From: Microbacter sp. GSS18
GTDB taxonomy: Bacteria > Actinomycetota > Actinomycetes > Actinomycetales > Microbacteriaceae
DNA length: 64,000 nt
Assembly: GCA_029319145.1 (NCBI GenBank)
Contig: CP119753.1
Span: 2,728,001-2,792,000, forward strand
Reading direction: 5' to 3'
Part shown: piece by piece, positions 8,119-16,424 of the stretch
Layout of the letters: the number at the start of each line of letters is the position of its first letter
Position numbering within the stretch: position 1 is the first letter of the stretch
Translations under genes and position numbers: made by a program
Notes under the pieces: generated by a model
Database searches by the model: none
The model's input: the letters and a program-made list of their open reading frames with translations, nothing else
Told to the model about the DNA's origin: nothing

Positions 8119-8961
8119 CTACGCCGGTCGGCTCGCCGGACGCCCCGTGGGCAGCTCGATGACGCCGGTGGTGGGGCTCTCGACACCGGCCGTGATCACG
8201 TGCTCGGCGAACAGGCCCGGCCAGGCCATCACGCCGTACGGCGTGCGAGCGACCACGAGGCGGCTGTGCGGCAGCGTCTCATTGAGCTTGGTCGCGGTGC
8301 GCAGCGGATGCGTGTGGTCGCCGGTCCACGCCAGGATCAGCGTCGGCACCGTGATCTGGGCGATCTCGTCCCGCGACGGCAGGTCGGTCGTCGCGGCGCC
8401 GCGCAGCACGGTCGGAAGCAGCACCTCGGCGACGGCGGGACCGGTCAGCGGCGCCTCGGCGAGCGCCGGCGGAACCGGCGTCGTGCTGCCGAGCTCCACG
8501 AACGCCGCGACTCCCGACGCCTCGATGAGGTCGGCGTTGGACAGATACACGTCGGCCTGGGCACGCCGTGTGCCCCATGCCGTGGGCGGCAGCATGAGGG
8601 TCAGGCTCTCGAAGCGCGAGATGTCGCGCACGACCGCGTGCAGCAGCGTGCCGGTTCCCATCGACGGCCCCAGGCCGTGGACGGTCTCGCCCGGGGCGAC
8701 GTGGTCGAGCACGGCGAGCAGGTCGTCGGCGAGCCTGTCCCACGCGTAATGCTCGGGGTCGTCCGTGCCGGTCGAGCCGCCGTGGCCGCGCGCGTCGATG
8801 CGCAGAACGCGGTGCCCGTTGAGAGCGCGGCCGAGGTCGAGGCCGAGGTGCGCGTCCCGCGAACGGCTCGACATGAGCCCATGCAGCTGTACGACGAGCG
8901 GACCGACCTCCCCCGAGATCTCGAAGTCGAGAACCGCTCCGTTGACCAGCACTGCGGGCAC
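8119..8961 (-). CDS. Alpha/beta hydrolase fold protein with unusual active site
   Basis: 280 residues. The fold is clear: an HG motif (VQLHGLMSS), RIDARGHGGST, the nucleophile elbow GPSMGTG and an acidic residue in WTGDHTHP. At the place where the catalytic His normally follows the last strand (lvv..GH..) the sequence reads VARTPYGVMAWP and has no His, so activity may be altered or lost. GTG start at 8961 with GGAGG 6 nt upstream. The stop is 9 bp before the GNAT start, so the two may be cotranscribed, although the GNAT gene has its own promoter. Confidence 0.8.
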   Translation of the reverse strand: MPAVLVNGAVLDFEISGEVGPLVVQLHGLMSSRSRDAHLGLDLGRALNGHRVLRIDARGHGGSTGTDDPEHYAWDRLADDLLAVLDHVAPGETVHGLGPSMGTGTLLHAVVRDISRFESLTLMLPPTAWGTRRAQADVYLSNADLIEASGVAAFVELGSTTPVPPALAEAPLTGPAVAEVLLPTVLRGAATTDLPSRDEIAQITVPTLILAWTGDHTHPLRTATKLNETLPHSRLVVARTPYGVMAWPGLFAEHVITAGVESPTTGVIELPTGRPASRPA

Positions 8962-9024
8962 GGGACCTCCGTTGTTGAGGAAAAACGTCGAAACGCGAAA
9001 CCTAGAGCCCCTACACTACGGCGA

Positions 9025-10359
9025 ATGCGATTGACGAACGTCGCCCAGATGACGCTCCCGCCCGGGCGCGTGCGCAGCTATGCCCTGCGCGTGGCCGATC
9101 GCGACGGCTCCCGGCTCCCGGTGTCGTTCGACCAGGGTCGCCACGTCGGCGGCGGCGACCGCGCCGGCTCGTGGATGGCTATCGCGTTCCGCGCGCCCGA
9201 CGGGACCGATCCCGCCGACCTCGCGACGGCGTGGCGCGCCGTCGTCGAGCGCCACGGGACGCTGCGGACGGTCTTCTCGCTCGAGGACGACGGGCACGTC
9301 GCGCTGCACGGCGCCGAGCTCGCCGAGGGCGAGTGGGTCGAGCACGACGCCCCCGCCGACCGGCTGACCCGGGATGTCGTGCGCGACGTGTTCGACGCCG
9401 AGTGCCGACCGTTCTCACGACCGTCGCATCGGCTGCTGACCGTCGAGCCGCCGGCGGATGCCGAGGACCGCCGTCGCGCCGTGGTCATCGGCTCCGATCA
9501 CGCGCACGTGGACATGTGGTCGCTGCTGGTGATCGTGCACGACCTCGTGCAGTTCCTCGACGACATCCGCGCTGGCCGCCCCGCCGGCGCCGGCATGGCC
9601 CCCGCCGAGCCCTTCGCGCTGCACACGGCGCTGCTGGACTCCCGCGACGAGGCACCCGAGGAGATCACGCGCCGCTGGGCCGAGATCCTCGACGCCGAGG
9701 GCGGCACGATGCCGCTGTTCCCCCTGCCCCTCGGCGACCTGTCGCAGCTGCGGCCTGCCGTGGTCGAGGTGCGCGACGTGCTCTCGGGTGACGAGATGGA
9801 TCGCTTCACCGCCCGCGCCCACGACGCGGGCGTCGGCGCGGCAGCCCTGGCGATGTCGCATCTGACCCGGGTCACGCGAGAGCTCTCGGCATCGCCGCTG
9901 CGTGCGGTGTTCCCCGTGCACAGCCGGTTCGAGCGCCGCTGGCACGACTCGGTCGGCTGGTTCATCACGAATTCGGTGATCGAGTGCGCGGATGCCGACC
10001 CGACCGCGTGCGCATCCGCGCTGCGCCAGTCGATGGCGCTCGGCTCGCATCCGCTCGGGCCGATCCTCGCCCCGTACGGCGGGATGCCGGTGGCACCGGG
10101 CATGTTCGCGCTGTCGTGGCTCGACACGCGCCGTCTGCCGGTGGCGCTGGCCCCCGAACTGCAGATCCAGTACGTCTCGAGCGTCATCGAGTCCGACGAC
10201 GTCATGGTCTGGTTCATCGTCAACGAGGCCGGGCTCCACCTGCGCTACCGGTGCCCGGACACCCCGGAGGCCCGTGACAGCGTCGGCCGGTGGATGGACG
10301 CCGTGTGCGCTGCGCTGCGATCCCCGCTGGATGCTCCCATCCCCGTGACGTCGCACTGA
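9025..10359 (+). CDS. Stand-alone condensation-domain acyltransferase-like protein
   Basis: 444 residues resembling a single NRPS condensation / PapA-type acyltransferase domain. The active-site motif is present as DHAHVDMW (H159, D163, HxxxD), with a typical LRTVF segment near residue 80 and an FPVHSRF...VGWFITN block near residue 300. Such proteins make an ester or amide between an acyl thioester and an acceptor; no carrier protein or adenylation gene is nearby. The start at 9025 is supported by TACACT (9012-9017) 7 nt upstream. A DHA2-type exporter follows 49 bp downstream and may export the product. Confidence 0.75.
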   Translation: MRLTNVAQMTLPPGRVRSYALRVADRDGSRLPVSFDQGRHVGGGDRAGSWMAIAFRAPDGTDPADLATAWRAVVERHGTLRTVFSLEDDGHVALHGAELAEGEWVEHDAPADRLTRDVVRDVFDAECRPFSRPSHRLLTVEPPADAEDRRRAVVIGSDHAHVDMWSLLVIVHDLVQFLDDIRAGRPAGAGMAPAEPFALHTALLDSRDEAPEEITRRWAEILDAEGGTMPLFPLPLGDLSQLRPAVVEVRDVLSGDEMDRFTARAHDAGVGAAALAMSHLTRVTRELSASPLRAVFPVHSRFERRWHDSVGWFITNSVIECADADPTACASALRQSMALGSHPLGPILAPYGGMPVAPGMFALSWLDTRRLPVALAPELQIQYVSSVIESDDVMVWFIVNEAGLHLRYRCPDTPEARDSVGRWMDAVCAALRSPLDAPIPVTSH

Positions 10360-10408
10360 TCCGCCCCAGGCGACCCGCGAGCGCCCCGCGCGCCGATAGC
10401 CTGACCCG

Positions 10409-11848
10409 GTGAACCGGGAAGACGACCAGCGCCGCAGACTCACCCGGATACCGCCCCAAGGCCTCATCGTGGCGGTGCTGGCTCTGGCCGGCCTGGCGTC
10501 GTCGTTCATGTTCACGCTGGTCGTGCCCATCCAGTCGAAGCTGCCCGAACTGCTGGATGCGAGCCGCGAGGACACCGCGTGGGTGGTCACCTCGACGCTC
10601 GTCGCCGGTGCCGTGATCACGCCGATCTCGGGGCGTCTCGGCGACATGTACGGCAAGCGGCGGATCCTGCTGGTGCTCGCGGCGTGTCTCGTGGCGGGAT
10701 CGGTCATCGCGGCGATGTCCCCCGGCATCGCGGGGGTGGTCGTCGGCCGCGCGCTGCAGGGCGCGTTCGTCGGCGCGGTGCCGCTGGGCATCTCGATCCT
10801 GCGCGACGTGCTGCACGAGAACCGCGTCGACTCGGCGATCGCGCTCATCAGCGCGACCCTCGGCGTCGGGGGCGCCCTGGGCCTGCCCGTGAGCGCCTTC
10901 ATCACCGAGCGCGCCGACTGGCACGCGGTGTTCTGGGTCGCCGGCGCCATCGGCGCCATCGTGTTCGTCCTGGTGCTGTGGATCGTGCCGGTCAGCGTCC
11001 TGCGCACCGCCGGGCGCTTCGACTACGTCGGCACCGCCGGACTCGCCGTGGGCCTCGTGGGCATCCTCCTGGCCGTCTCGCGCGGCAACGAATGGGGCTG
11101 GACGTCACCGGCGACGCTGGCCTGCGGACTCGGCGGCGTCGTGGTGCTGCTGGTGTGGGGATGGTACGAGCTGCGCATCCCCGAGCCGCTGCTGGATCTG
11201 CGGGTCGCGGCGCGCCCGCCGGTCCTGCTGACCAACATCGCCTCGGTGGCGATGGGCTTCGCACTGTTCGCCTCGAACGTGGCCTACCCGCAGATCCTCG
11301 AGCTGCCTGTCGAGGCCGGCGGCTTCGGCCTGTCGCTGCTGGCCGCGAGCCTCGTCGTCATGCCCTCGGGCATCGTGATGATGGTGCTCTCGCCGTTCTC
11401 GGGCCAGATCGCGCGCACCGTCGGGCCGAAGCTGCTGCTGATCCTCGGCGCGATCTCGCTCATCGTCGCGTACGGCTTCACGCTGCTGTTCTCGAGCGAG
11501 GTGTGGCAGCTGCTGGTCGCCAACATCCTGGTCGGGATGGGCATCGGGTTCGGCTACGCGGCCATGCCGATGCTCATCATGCGGTCGGTGCCGCAGTCCG
11601 AGACGGGCGCCTCGAACGGGCTCAACGCGCTGTTCCGCTCGCTCGGGACCAGCAGCGCGGCCGCGGTCATCGGCGCCGTACTCGCCACCTATGCTGTCGA
11701 TTTCGAGGGCGTGCCGGTGCCGACGCCGCAGGGCTTCCAGATCTCGTTCGTGATCGGCGGCATCGTCGCGGTCGTGGCCCTCGCCATCGCGCTGCTCATC
11801 CCCCGCCACCGCGACCCGCACGAGCCGCATCCGTCCCTTCCCGCATAG
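10409..11848 (+). CDS. MFS transporter, DHA2 (drug:H+ antiporter) family
   Basis: 479 residues with about 13-14 hydrophobic segments. The signature GRLGDMYGKRRIL loop between TM2 and TM3 and the TSTLVAGAVITPISGRLGD stretch place it in the EmrB/QacA-like DHA2 family of proton-driven exporters. The GTG start at 10409 has TAGCCT (10397-10402) 6 nt upstream, so it has its own leaderless transcript as well as possible readthrough from the condensation-domain gene. Substrate unknown; context suggests export of the product of the upstream acyltransferase. Confidence 0.88.
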   Translation: MNREDDQRRRLTRIPPQGLIVAVLALAGLASSFMFTLVVPIQSKLPELLDASREDTAWVVTSTLVAGAVITPISGRLGDMYGKRRILLVLAACLVAGSVIAAMSPGIAGVVVGRALQGAFVGAVPLGISILRDVLHENRVDSAIALISATLGVGGALGLPVSAFITERADWHAVFWVAGAIGAIVFVLVLWIVPVSVLRTAGRFDYVGTAGLAVGLVGILLAVSRGNEWGWTSPATLACGLGGVVVLLVWGWYELRIPEPLLDLRVAARPPVLLTNIASVAMGFALFASNVAYPQILELPVEAGGFGLSLLAASLVVMPSGIVMMVLSPFSGQIARTVGPKLLLILGAISLIVAYGFTLLFSSEVWQLLVANILVGMGIGFGYAAMPMLIMRSVPQSETGASNGLNALFRSLGTSSAAAVIGAVLATYAVDFEGVPVPTPQGFQISFVIGGIVAVVALAIALLIPRHRDPHEPHPSLPA

Positions 11849-11925
11849 GTCCCCGCCGGTATCGACGGACGGCCGATCCTGCCGCGCGGCCGCACAGGCG
11901 CGTCTGCTCGCGCTGATGCCGTGGG

Positions 11926-13635
11926 TCACGCCGGTTCGGGCGCTGATGAACGAGATACGGCAGGTGTCCACACCGGCAGCGCGATGCGGGTGCCGCCCGC
12001 ACCGCCGTGGGCCAGCTCGTTGTGCGCGACCACGGTGCGGACCGCATCGAAGGCGGGCTCGCCGGTGCCGGGGTTGCGTGCGTAGCGCGGATGCGCGCCG
12101 GAGCTGATCTGGACGCCGACGCGGTGGCCGGCCGCGAACCGGTGGAACGTGGGCCACAGCGGCACCTCGACATCGCGGAAGCCGTCGTCGTCCCGCGCGG
12201 GGTCGGTCGCCGCCGTGCCGACCGCCCCGATGCGGCGGATGCCGTCGCACACCGTCATCGACCGTCCGTCGGGGTGCACGTCGGTGATGCGCACGAACAC
12301 GTCGAAGCTGCGCGCACTCGACCGGATGCGGACCGTCGCGGCGGGCTCGCCCGCGACGTGCAGCGGTTCGTCGAGGGCCTCGGTCCGGAACGTCACGACG
12401 TCGGTGCGACCTTCGTGGCCGGCGTTGTCGACGGGGTCGGTGTTCGCCAGCAGGCTGGGTCCGCCGAGCGCGGGTGTCGGATGCTCGGGGTCGTAGGTGT
12501 ACGACGTGATGCCCGCGGGCGCGGCATCCGTCGTCATCCCGCCGCCGGCGCGCAGGTGCCAATCCTGGGGGGTCGCCCCGGGAGGCGGCCACTCGGGCAG
12601 GTCGAACCACTGCTCGGCGCCGGTCTCGTAGGCGCGGACGGGCGCTGGGCGGGCCCATTGCTCGTCCAGGAACGTCTCGCGCAGGAAAGCGATGCTCTCG
12701 CGCAACGCCGGAGCGTCGCGCCCAGGGCTCACGTGTCCCCACGGACCGAGCGTGAGCCGCGGCGGGTTCCCCGCCTCGACGAGCTGCCGGTAGCTGCGCA
12801 GCTGCCAGGGAAGGAAGATGTCGTACCAGCCGGTGATCATGAGGACCGGCGCCGTCACGTCGGGAACGGATGCGGTGTGGGACTGCTGCGTCCAGTACTC
12901 GTCGGCGAGGCTCTCGTGGCGGATCCATTCCTGGTACCAGCGGATCGGATGCCCGGTGGCGGCGGTGTCGCCGCGGCTGAGCGGAAGCGCATCGAACGCC
13001 TTGGCGAGGCGGCGATCGGGCAGCGCGATCGCCAGGAGAGCCGGACCACCGCGCTCCATGCGGTCCATCATGCGACTCCAGCCGAGCGCGTTGCGCAGCG
13101 ACAGCGCACCGTTGTCCCACGTGACGGCCCCGAAGTCCGGCATCGTGATCTGCAGGATGAGCGCCTCGGGGGCGTTCTCGGGATCGTCGCGCTGCATCCG
13201 GCCGGCCGCCGCCCATTGCGTGTACCCCATGTAGCTCTCGCCCGCGGTGGCGAGGCGCCCGGTGAACCATGGCTGCCGCCTGACCCACCGGTAGGTGGCG
13301 ATGCCGTCGCGCTGCTCGTCGATCTGCGGGTGGAAGACCCCCTGCGATCCCCACGTGCCGCGGCAGCTCTGGAAGAGCACGGTGAACCCGTCGTAGGCGA
13401 GGAGGCGTGCCATGCCGCCGATCAGCCCGCTGCGACCGTACGGTCCGCGGATGACGACCGTGGGAAGCGCCGGGTCACCGTCGACGGGCCGGTAGAGGTC
13501 GGCCAGCAGCTCGACCCCGTCGTCCATGGGAACACGCAGATCCCGGGTGACCTCGAGCTCGTGCGGCCCGAGCCGCATGTCGACGTTCCCACGCCGGTCC
13601 ATCACGCGCGTGAGCCGCTGACGAAGCGTGGTCAT
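11926..13635 (-). CDS. CocE/NonD family serine hydrolase (X-Pro dipeptidyl-peptidase S15 type)
   Basis: 569 residues. The N-terminal alpha/beta hydrolase domain carries VIRGPYGRSG, FQSCRGTWGS and the nucleophile motif GESYMGYTQ (S134); the C-terminal half is the jelly-roll domain of the PepX_C/CocE type, with EPLHVAGEP. Enzymes of this family cleave esters or acyl amides such as cocaine-like esters, peptides or beta-lactam side chains. The start at 13635 is supported by GAGAGGGG 5-7 nt upstream; an in-frame extension of about 90 codons has no typical coding character. No secretion signal is seen, so it is cytoplasmic. Confidence 0.88.
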   Translation of the reverse strand: MTTLRQRLTRVMDRRGNVDMRLGPHELEVTRDLRVPMDDGVELLADLYRPVDGDPALPTVVIRGPYGRSGLIGGMARLLAYDGFTVLFQSCRGTWGSQGVFHPQIDEQRDGIATYRWVRRQPWFTGRLATAGESYMGYTQWAAAGRMQRDDPENAPEALILQITMPDFGAVTWDNGALSLRNALGWSRMMDRMERGGPALLAIALPDRRLAKAFDALPLSRGDTAATGHPIRWYQEWIRHESLADEYWTQQSHTASVPDVTAPVLMITGWYDIFLPWQLRSYRQLVEAGNPPRLTLGPWGHVSPGRDAPALRESIAFLRETFLDEQWARPAPVRAYETGAEQWFDLPEWPPPGATPQDWHLRAGGGMTTDAAPAGITSYTYDPEHPTPALGGPSLLANTDPVDNAGHEGRTDVVTFRTEALDEPLHVAGEPAATVRIRSSARSFDVFVRITDVHPDGRSMTVCDGIRRIGAVGTAATDPARDDDGFRDVEVPLWPTFHRFAAGHRVGVQISSGAHPRYARNPGTGEPAFDAVRTVVAHNELAHGGAGGTRIALPVWTPAVSRSSAPEPA

Positions 13636-13938
13636 CCCGGCCCCTCTCGGTGCGCGCCGGGACCCTCCCGGCGCGCGGACACTGCCATCGTGGCACAGCC
13701 CCGGGGTGGGGGCGGGGCGTTGCGATGCGCCCGGCGAAGGTGGCGATTCCGGCCGCATCCGAGCGCGCGAAGCAGCCGGACGTGACACCGATGTCAGCCG
13801 GGACGGCAGGCGCACTCGCCGTGCGGGGGCGAGCTCGTCCGGTCCGCGCGAGCGCCGACGTGGCGCGACACGCCGAATGCCCGGCGGCGAGGCGGAACGA
13901 AGCACCACCGCGTCAGTCGGCTGCGGGCGCGCGCCGCC
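13636..13938. promoter_or_regulatory. Intergenic region upstream of the CocE gene
   Basis: A 303-bp gap between two minus-strand genes. It contains a perfect hairpin (see 13652-13676) and a short inverted repeat TGCCA-TCG-TGGCA (13683-13695) that could lie near the CocE promoter. I see no convincing coding sequence in the rest. Confidence 0.4.
13652..13676. terminator. 11-bp perfect hairpin, probable terminator of the xylR-like gene
   Basis: GCGCGCCGGGA (13652-13662) pairs with TCCCGGCGCGC (13666-13676) around a 3-nt loop. It lies downstream, on the minus strand, of the ROK regulator (stop 13939) and just upstream of the CocE ribosome-binding site, so it could end the regulator transcript or act in the CocE leader. 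Confidence 0.5.
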
Positions 13939-15057
13939 TCATCCGGCCAGCACACGCTCCTCGAAGACGCGCTCCGCGGCCCCGACCAGCAGCCGATCGC
14001 CGCCGAGCGCCGCGACGCGCACCTCGACATCCTCCGCATTCGCCGACATCGCCTGCGAACGGACCTCGGCGGTGAACGAGGGCAGATCGCGTGCGACGAG
14101 GATCGCGAGGAACCCCCCGACCACGACGACGGAGGGGTTGAGGACGTTCACCGCGTTGGCGAGTGCGGTGGCGAGAATGCGTCGCTGCCGCTCGATCTCG
14201 CCATCCGGGATCCCGCCGAGCGCGTCCGCCAGTTCCGCATCGTCCGCGTGCGCCTTTCCGACCAGCGCCAGCAGTCGGGCACGCGTGACCTCGTCCTCGA
14301 GCACACCGTCGGCGGTCGTGCGGTCTGCCGGCTCCACGATGCCCGGCCGGTTCTGTCCGAACTCGCCGGCGTAGCCGCTGTGGCCCCGCACCAGCTGGCC
14401 GCCGATGACGAGTCCGCCGCCGATGCCGCTGGCACCGCCGTTGAGGTAGACGGCGTCGTCGACGCCACGCGCCGCCCCGAAGAGATGCTCGGCACGCGCG
14501 CCGAGCGTCGCGTCGTTGTCGAGGTCGGCGGGAAGACCCGCGCGGCTCTCGACGACGTCGCGCAGCGGGACGTCACGCCAACCGAGGTGCGGGGCGTCCC
14601 TCACGAGCCCGTCGCTGGCGCGCACGAGCCCCGGCACCGCGATTCCCACGCCCACGATCGTCGAGCCGCGCAGTTCGTCCGACTCCGCGATCCACCGCCC
14701 GACCAGGTCGGCGACGTTCTCCGGAGACGGCGCGGTCTCCTGATCCAGGCGCACGCGTGCACGCACCGAGCGGTCGAGCCCGATGGCCGCGATCTCGACG
14801 GCGTCCACCTCGGGATTCACGGCGATCGCGACGACGTCGGCGGATGCCGCCACCACCGGCGACGGCCGTCCGACACGCCCCGCCTCGGGGGGGCGCTCCT
14901 GCACGAGCCCGGACAGCTGCAGCTCGGCGACCAGGTCGCCGATCGTCGAGCGGTTCAGCCCCGTGGCCGCCGTGAGCGCGGCGCGGGACTGCGGCCCGTC
15001 GAGGTGGACGATGCGCAGTATCCGGGCGAGGTTTCGCTGTCTGACACTTCCGTCCAC
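13939..15057 (-). CDS. xylR: ROK-family transcriptional regulator, probable xylose repressor XylR
   Basis: 372 residues from GTG at 15057. The N-terminal winged HTH (SRAALTAATGLNRSTIGDLV) is followed by a ROK sugar-kinase-like domain with VGVGIAVPGLV, a DNDATLGARAEHLFG segment and HSGYAGEFGQ. Regulators of this build repress xylA/xylB and are released by xylose. It diverges from xylA and a palindrome lies between them, which supports the assignment. The ROK zinc-binding motif (CxCGxxGC) is degenerate: only GEFGQNRPG is seen after the conserved HxGxxGE. A TACTAT -10 lies 9 nt before the GTG. Confidence 0.85.
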   Translation of the reverse strand: MDGSVRQRNLARILRIVHLDGPQSRAALTAATGLNRSTIGDLVAELQLSGLVQERPPEAGRVGRPSPVVAASADVVAIAVNPEVDAVEIAAIGLDRSVRARVRLDQETAPSPENVADLVGRWIAESDELRGSTIVGVGIAVPGLVRASDGLVRDAPHLGWRDVPLRDVVESRAGLPADLDNDATLGARAEHLFGAARGVDDAVYLNGGASGIGGGLVIGGQLVRGHSGYAGEFGQNRPGIVEPADRTTADGVLEDEVTRARLLALVGKAHADDAELADALGGIPDGEIERQRRILATALANAVNVLNPSVVVVGGFLAILVARDLPSFTAEVRSQAMSANAEDVEVRVAALGGDRLLVGAAERVFEERVLAG

Positions 15058-15074
15058 GCGTTCAGCATAGTATG

Positions 15075-15090
15075 TTGTTGATCGCAACAA
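15075..15090. promoter_or_regulatory. xylR/xylA operator palindrome
   Basis: TTGTTG-ATCG-CAACAA is a perfect inverted repeat in the 52-bp gap between the divergent xylR-like and xylA genes. It overlaps or abuts the -10 of xylR and precedes the xylA ribosome-binding site. The TTTGTTGATCAACAAA-like form is typical for actinobacterial XylR (ROK) sites. Confidence 0.75.
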
Positions 15091-15109
15091 AACCGCGAAG
15101 GAGCGTGCA

Positions 15110-16300
15110 ATGCCCACCCCCACCCCCGCCGACAAGTTCACGTTCGGCCTCTGGACCATCGGCTACAACGGCACCGACCCGTTCGGCGGGCCGACGCGGA
15201 AACCCCTCGACGTCGTCCACGCGGTCGAGAAGCTCGCCGAGCTCGGCGCCTACGGGCTGACGTTCCACGACGACGACCTGTTCGCGTTCGGTTCGACCGA
15301 CGCGGAGCGCCAGACGCAGATCGACCGCCTGAAGGGCGCGCTCGACGCCACGGGGCTGAAGATCCCGATGGTCACCACCAACCTGTTCTCGGCCCCCGTC
15401 TTCAAGGACGGCGGCTTCACGTCCAACGACCGCCAGGTGCGCCGCTTCGCTCTGCGCAAGGTGATCCGCCAGCTCGAGCTGGGCGTCGAGCTGGGCGCGA
15501 AGACGTTCGTGATGTGGGGCGGTCGCGAGGGCGCCGAGTACGACTCCGCCAAGGACGTCCGCGCCGCCCTCGAGCGCTACCGCGAGGCCGTGAACCTCCT
15601 CGGCGACTACGTCACCGACAAGGGCTACGACATCCGCTTCGCCATCGAGCCGAAGCCGAACGAGCCCCGCGGCGACATCCTGCTGCCCACGGTCGGCCAC
15701 GCCCTCGCCTTCATCGAATCGCTCGAGCGCCCCGAGCTGGTGGGCCTGAACCCCGAGGTCGGCCACGAGCAGATGGCGGGCCTGAACTTCGCCGCCGGCA
15801 TCGCGCAGGCGCTGTACCACGGCAAGCTCTTCCACATCGACCTCAACGGCCAGCGCGGCATCAAGTACGACCAGGACCTCGTCTTCGGCCACGGCGACCT
15901 GCACAACGCCTTCGCCCTCGTCGACCTGCTCGAGAACGGCGGCCCCGGCGGCGCGCCCGCGTACGACGGCCCGCGCCACTTCGACTACAAGCCCAGTCGC
16001 ACCGAGGACGAGTCCGGCGTGTGGGACTCGGCCGCCGCGAACATGCGCACCTACCTGCTGCTCAAGGAGCGGGCCGCGGCCTTCCGCGCCGACCCCGAGG
16101 TGCAGCAGGCGCTCGAGGACGCGAAGGTCTACGAGCTGTCGCAGCCGACCCTGGCCGACGGCGAGTCGTACGACGACCTGCTCGCCGACCGCTCCGCGTA
16201 CGAGGACTTCGACCCCTCGGTCTACCTCGGCGGCAAGGGCTTCGGCTTCGTCCGCCTGCAGCAGCTGGCCACCGAGCACCTCATGGGAGCCCGCGGCTGA
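15110..16300 (+). CDS. xylA: Xylose isomerase
   Basis: 396 residues, the length of class I (Streptomyces/Arthrobacter) enzymes. Catalytic H53 and D56 are in TFHDDDL; E180/K182 are in [10 protein letters not shown]; the metal-site motifs [10 protein letters not shown] and HIDLNGQRG...KYDQD are all present. It converts D-xylose to D-xylulose (and glucose to fructose) in the cytoplasm. ATG at 15110 follows AAGGAG by 7 nt. It is the first gene of the xylA-xylB-SDR group and is separated from xylB by a hairpin repeat. Confidence 0.97.
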   Translation: MPTPTPADKFTFGLWTIGYNGTDPFGGPTRKPLDVVHAVEKLAELGAYGLTFHDDDLFAFGSTDAERQTQIDRLKGALDATGLKIPMVTTNLFSAPVFKDGGFTSNDRQVRRFALRKVIRQLELGVELGAKTFVMWGGREGAEYDSAKDVRAALERYREAVNLLGDYVTDKGYDIRFAIEPKPNEPRGDILLPTVGHALAFIESLERPELVGLNPEVGHEQMAGLNFAAGIAQALYHGKLFHIDLNGQRGIKYDQDLVFGHGDLHNAFALVDLLENGGPGGAPAYDGPRHFDYKPSRTEDESGVWDSAAANMRTYLLLKERAAAFRADPEVQQALEDAKVYELSQPTLADGESYDDLLADRSAYEDFDPSVYLGGKGFGFVRLQQLATEHLMGARG

Positions 16301-16309
16301 CACAGCATC

Positions 16310-16364
16310 CGTGTCCCACTTCTGGCCGCCTCCGGCTCCGCCGGGCGGCCAGAAGTGGGACACG
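16310..16364. repeat. Perfect 21-bp-arm hairpin repeat between xylA and xylB
   Basis: The left arm 16310-16330 (begins CGTGTCCCACTTCTGG) pairs perfectly with the right arm 16344-16364 around a 13-nt loop. It starts 9 bp after the xylA stop and ends 60 bp before xylB. The same arm sequence occurs four times at 59506-59780, so this is a dispersed palindromic element. Here it could act as an mRNA-stabilising or attenuating structure that sets the xylA:xylB ratio. Confidence 0.85.
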
Positions 16365-16424
16365 ACCATCCAGCAGTCACGGCTGCGGCCGATGAGGACG
16401 CCGTCGAACGGACGAAGGAGCGAT

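Noticed and set aside
11105..13354. Open frame of about 749 codons on the minus strand over the MFS and CocE genes
   Set aside because: It crosses two genes of opposite direction and gives Arg-rich low-complexity sequence typical of GC-rich shadow frames.
13677..13938. Possible small gene in the CocE upstream region
   Set aside because: No frame has both a plausible start and typical third-position GC pattern separate from neighbouring genes.
16311..16424. Upstream extension of xylB through the hairpin repeat
   Set aside because: The true start at 16425 has an AAGGAG site and gives the canonical FGGY kinase N-terminus; the extension only translates the palindrome.
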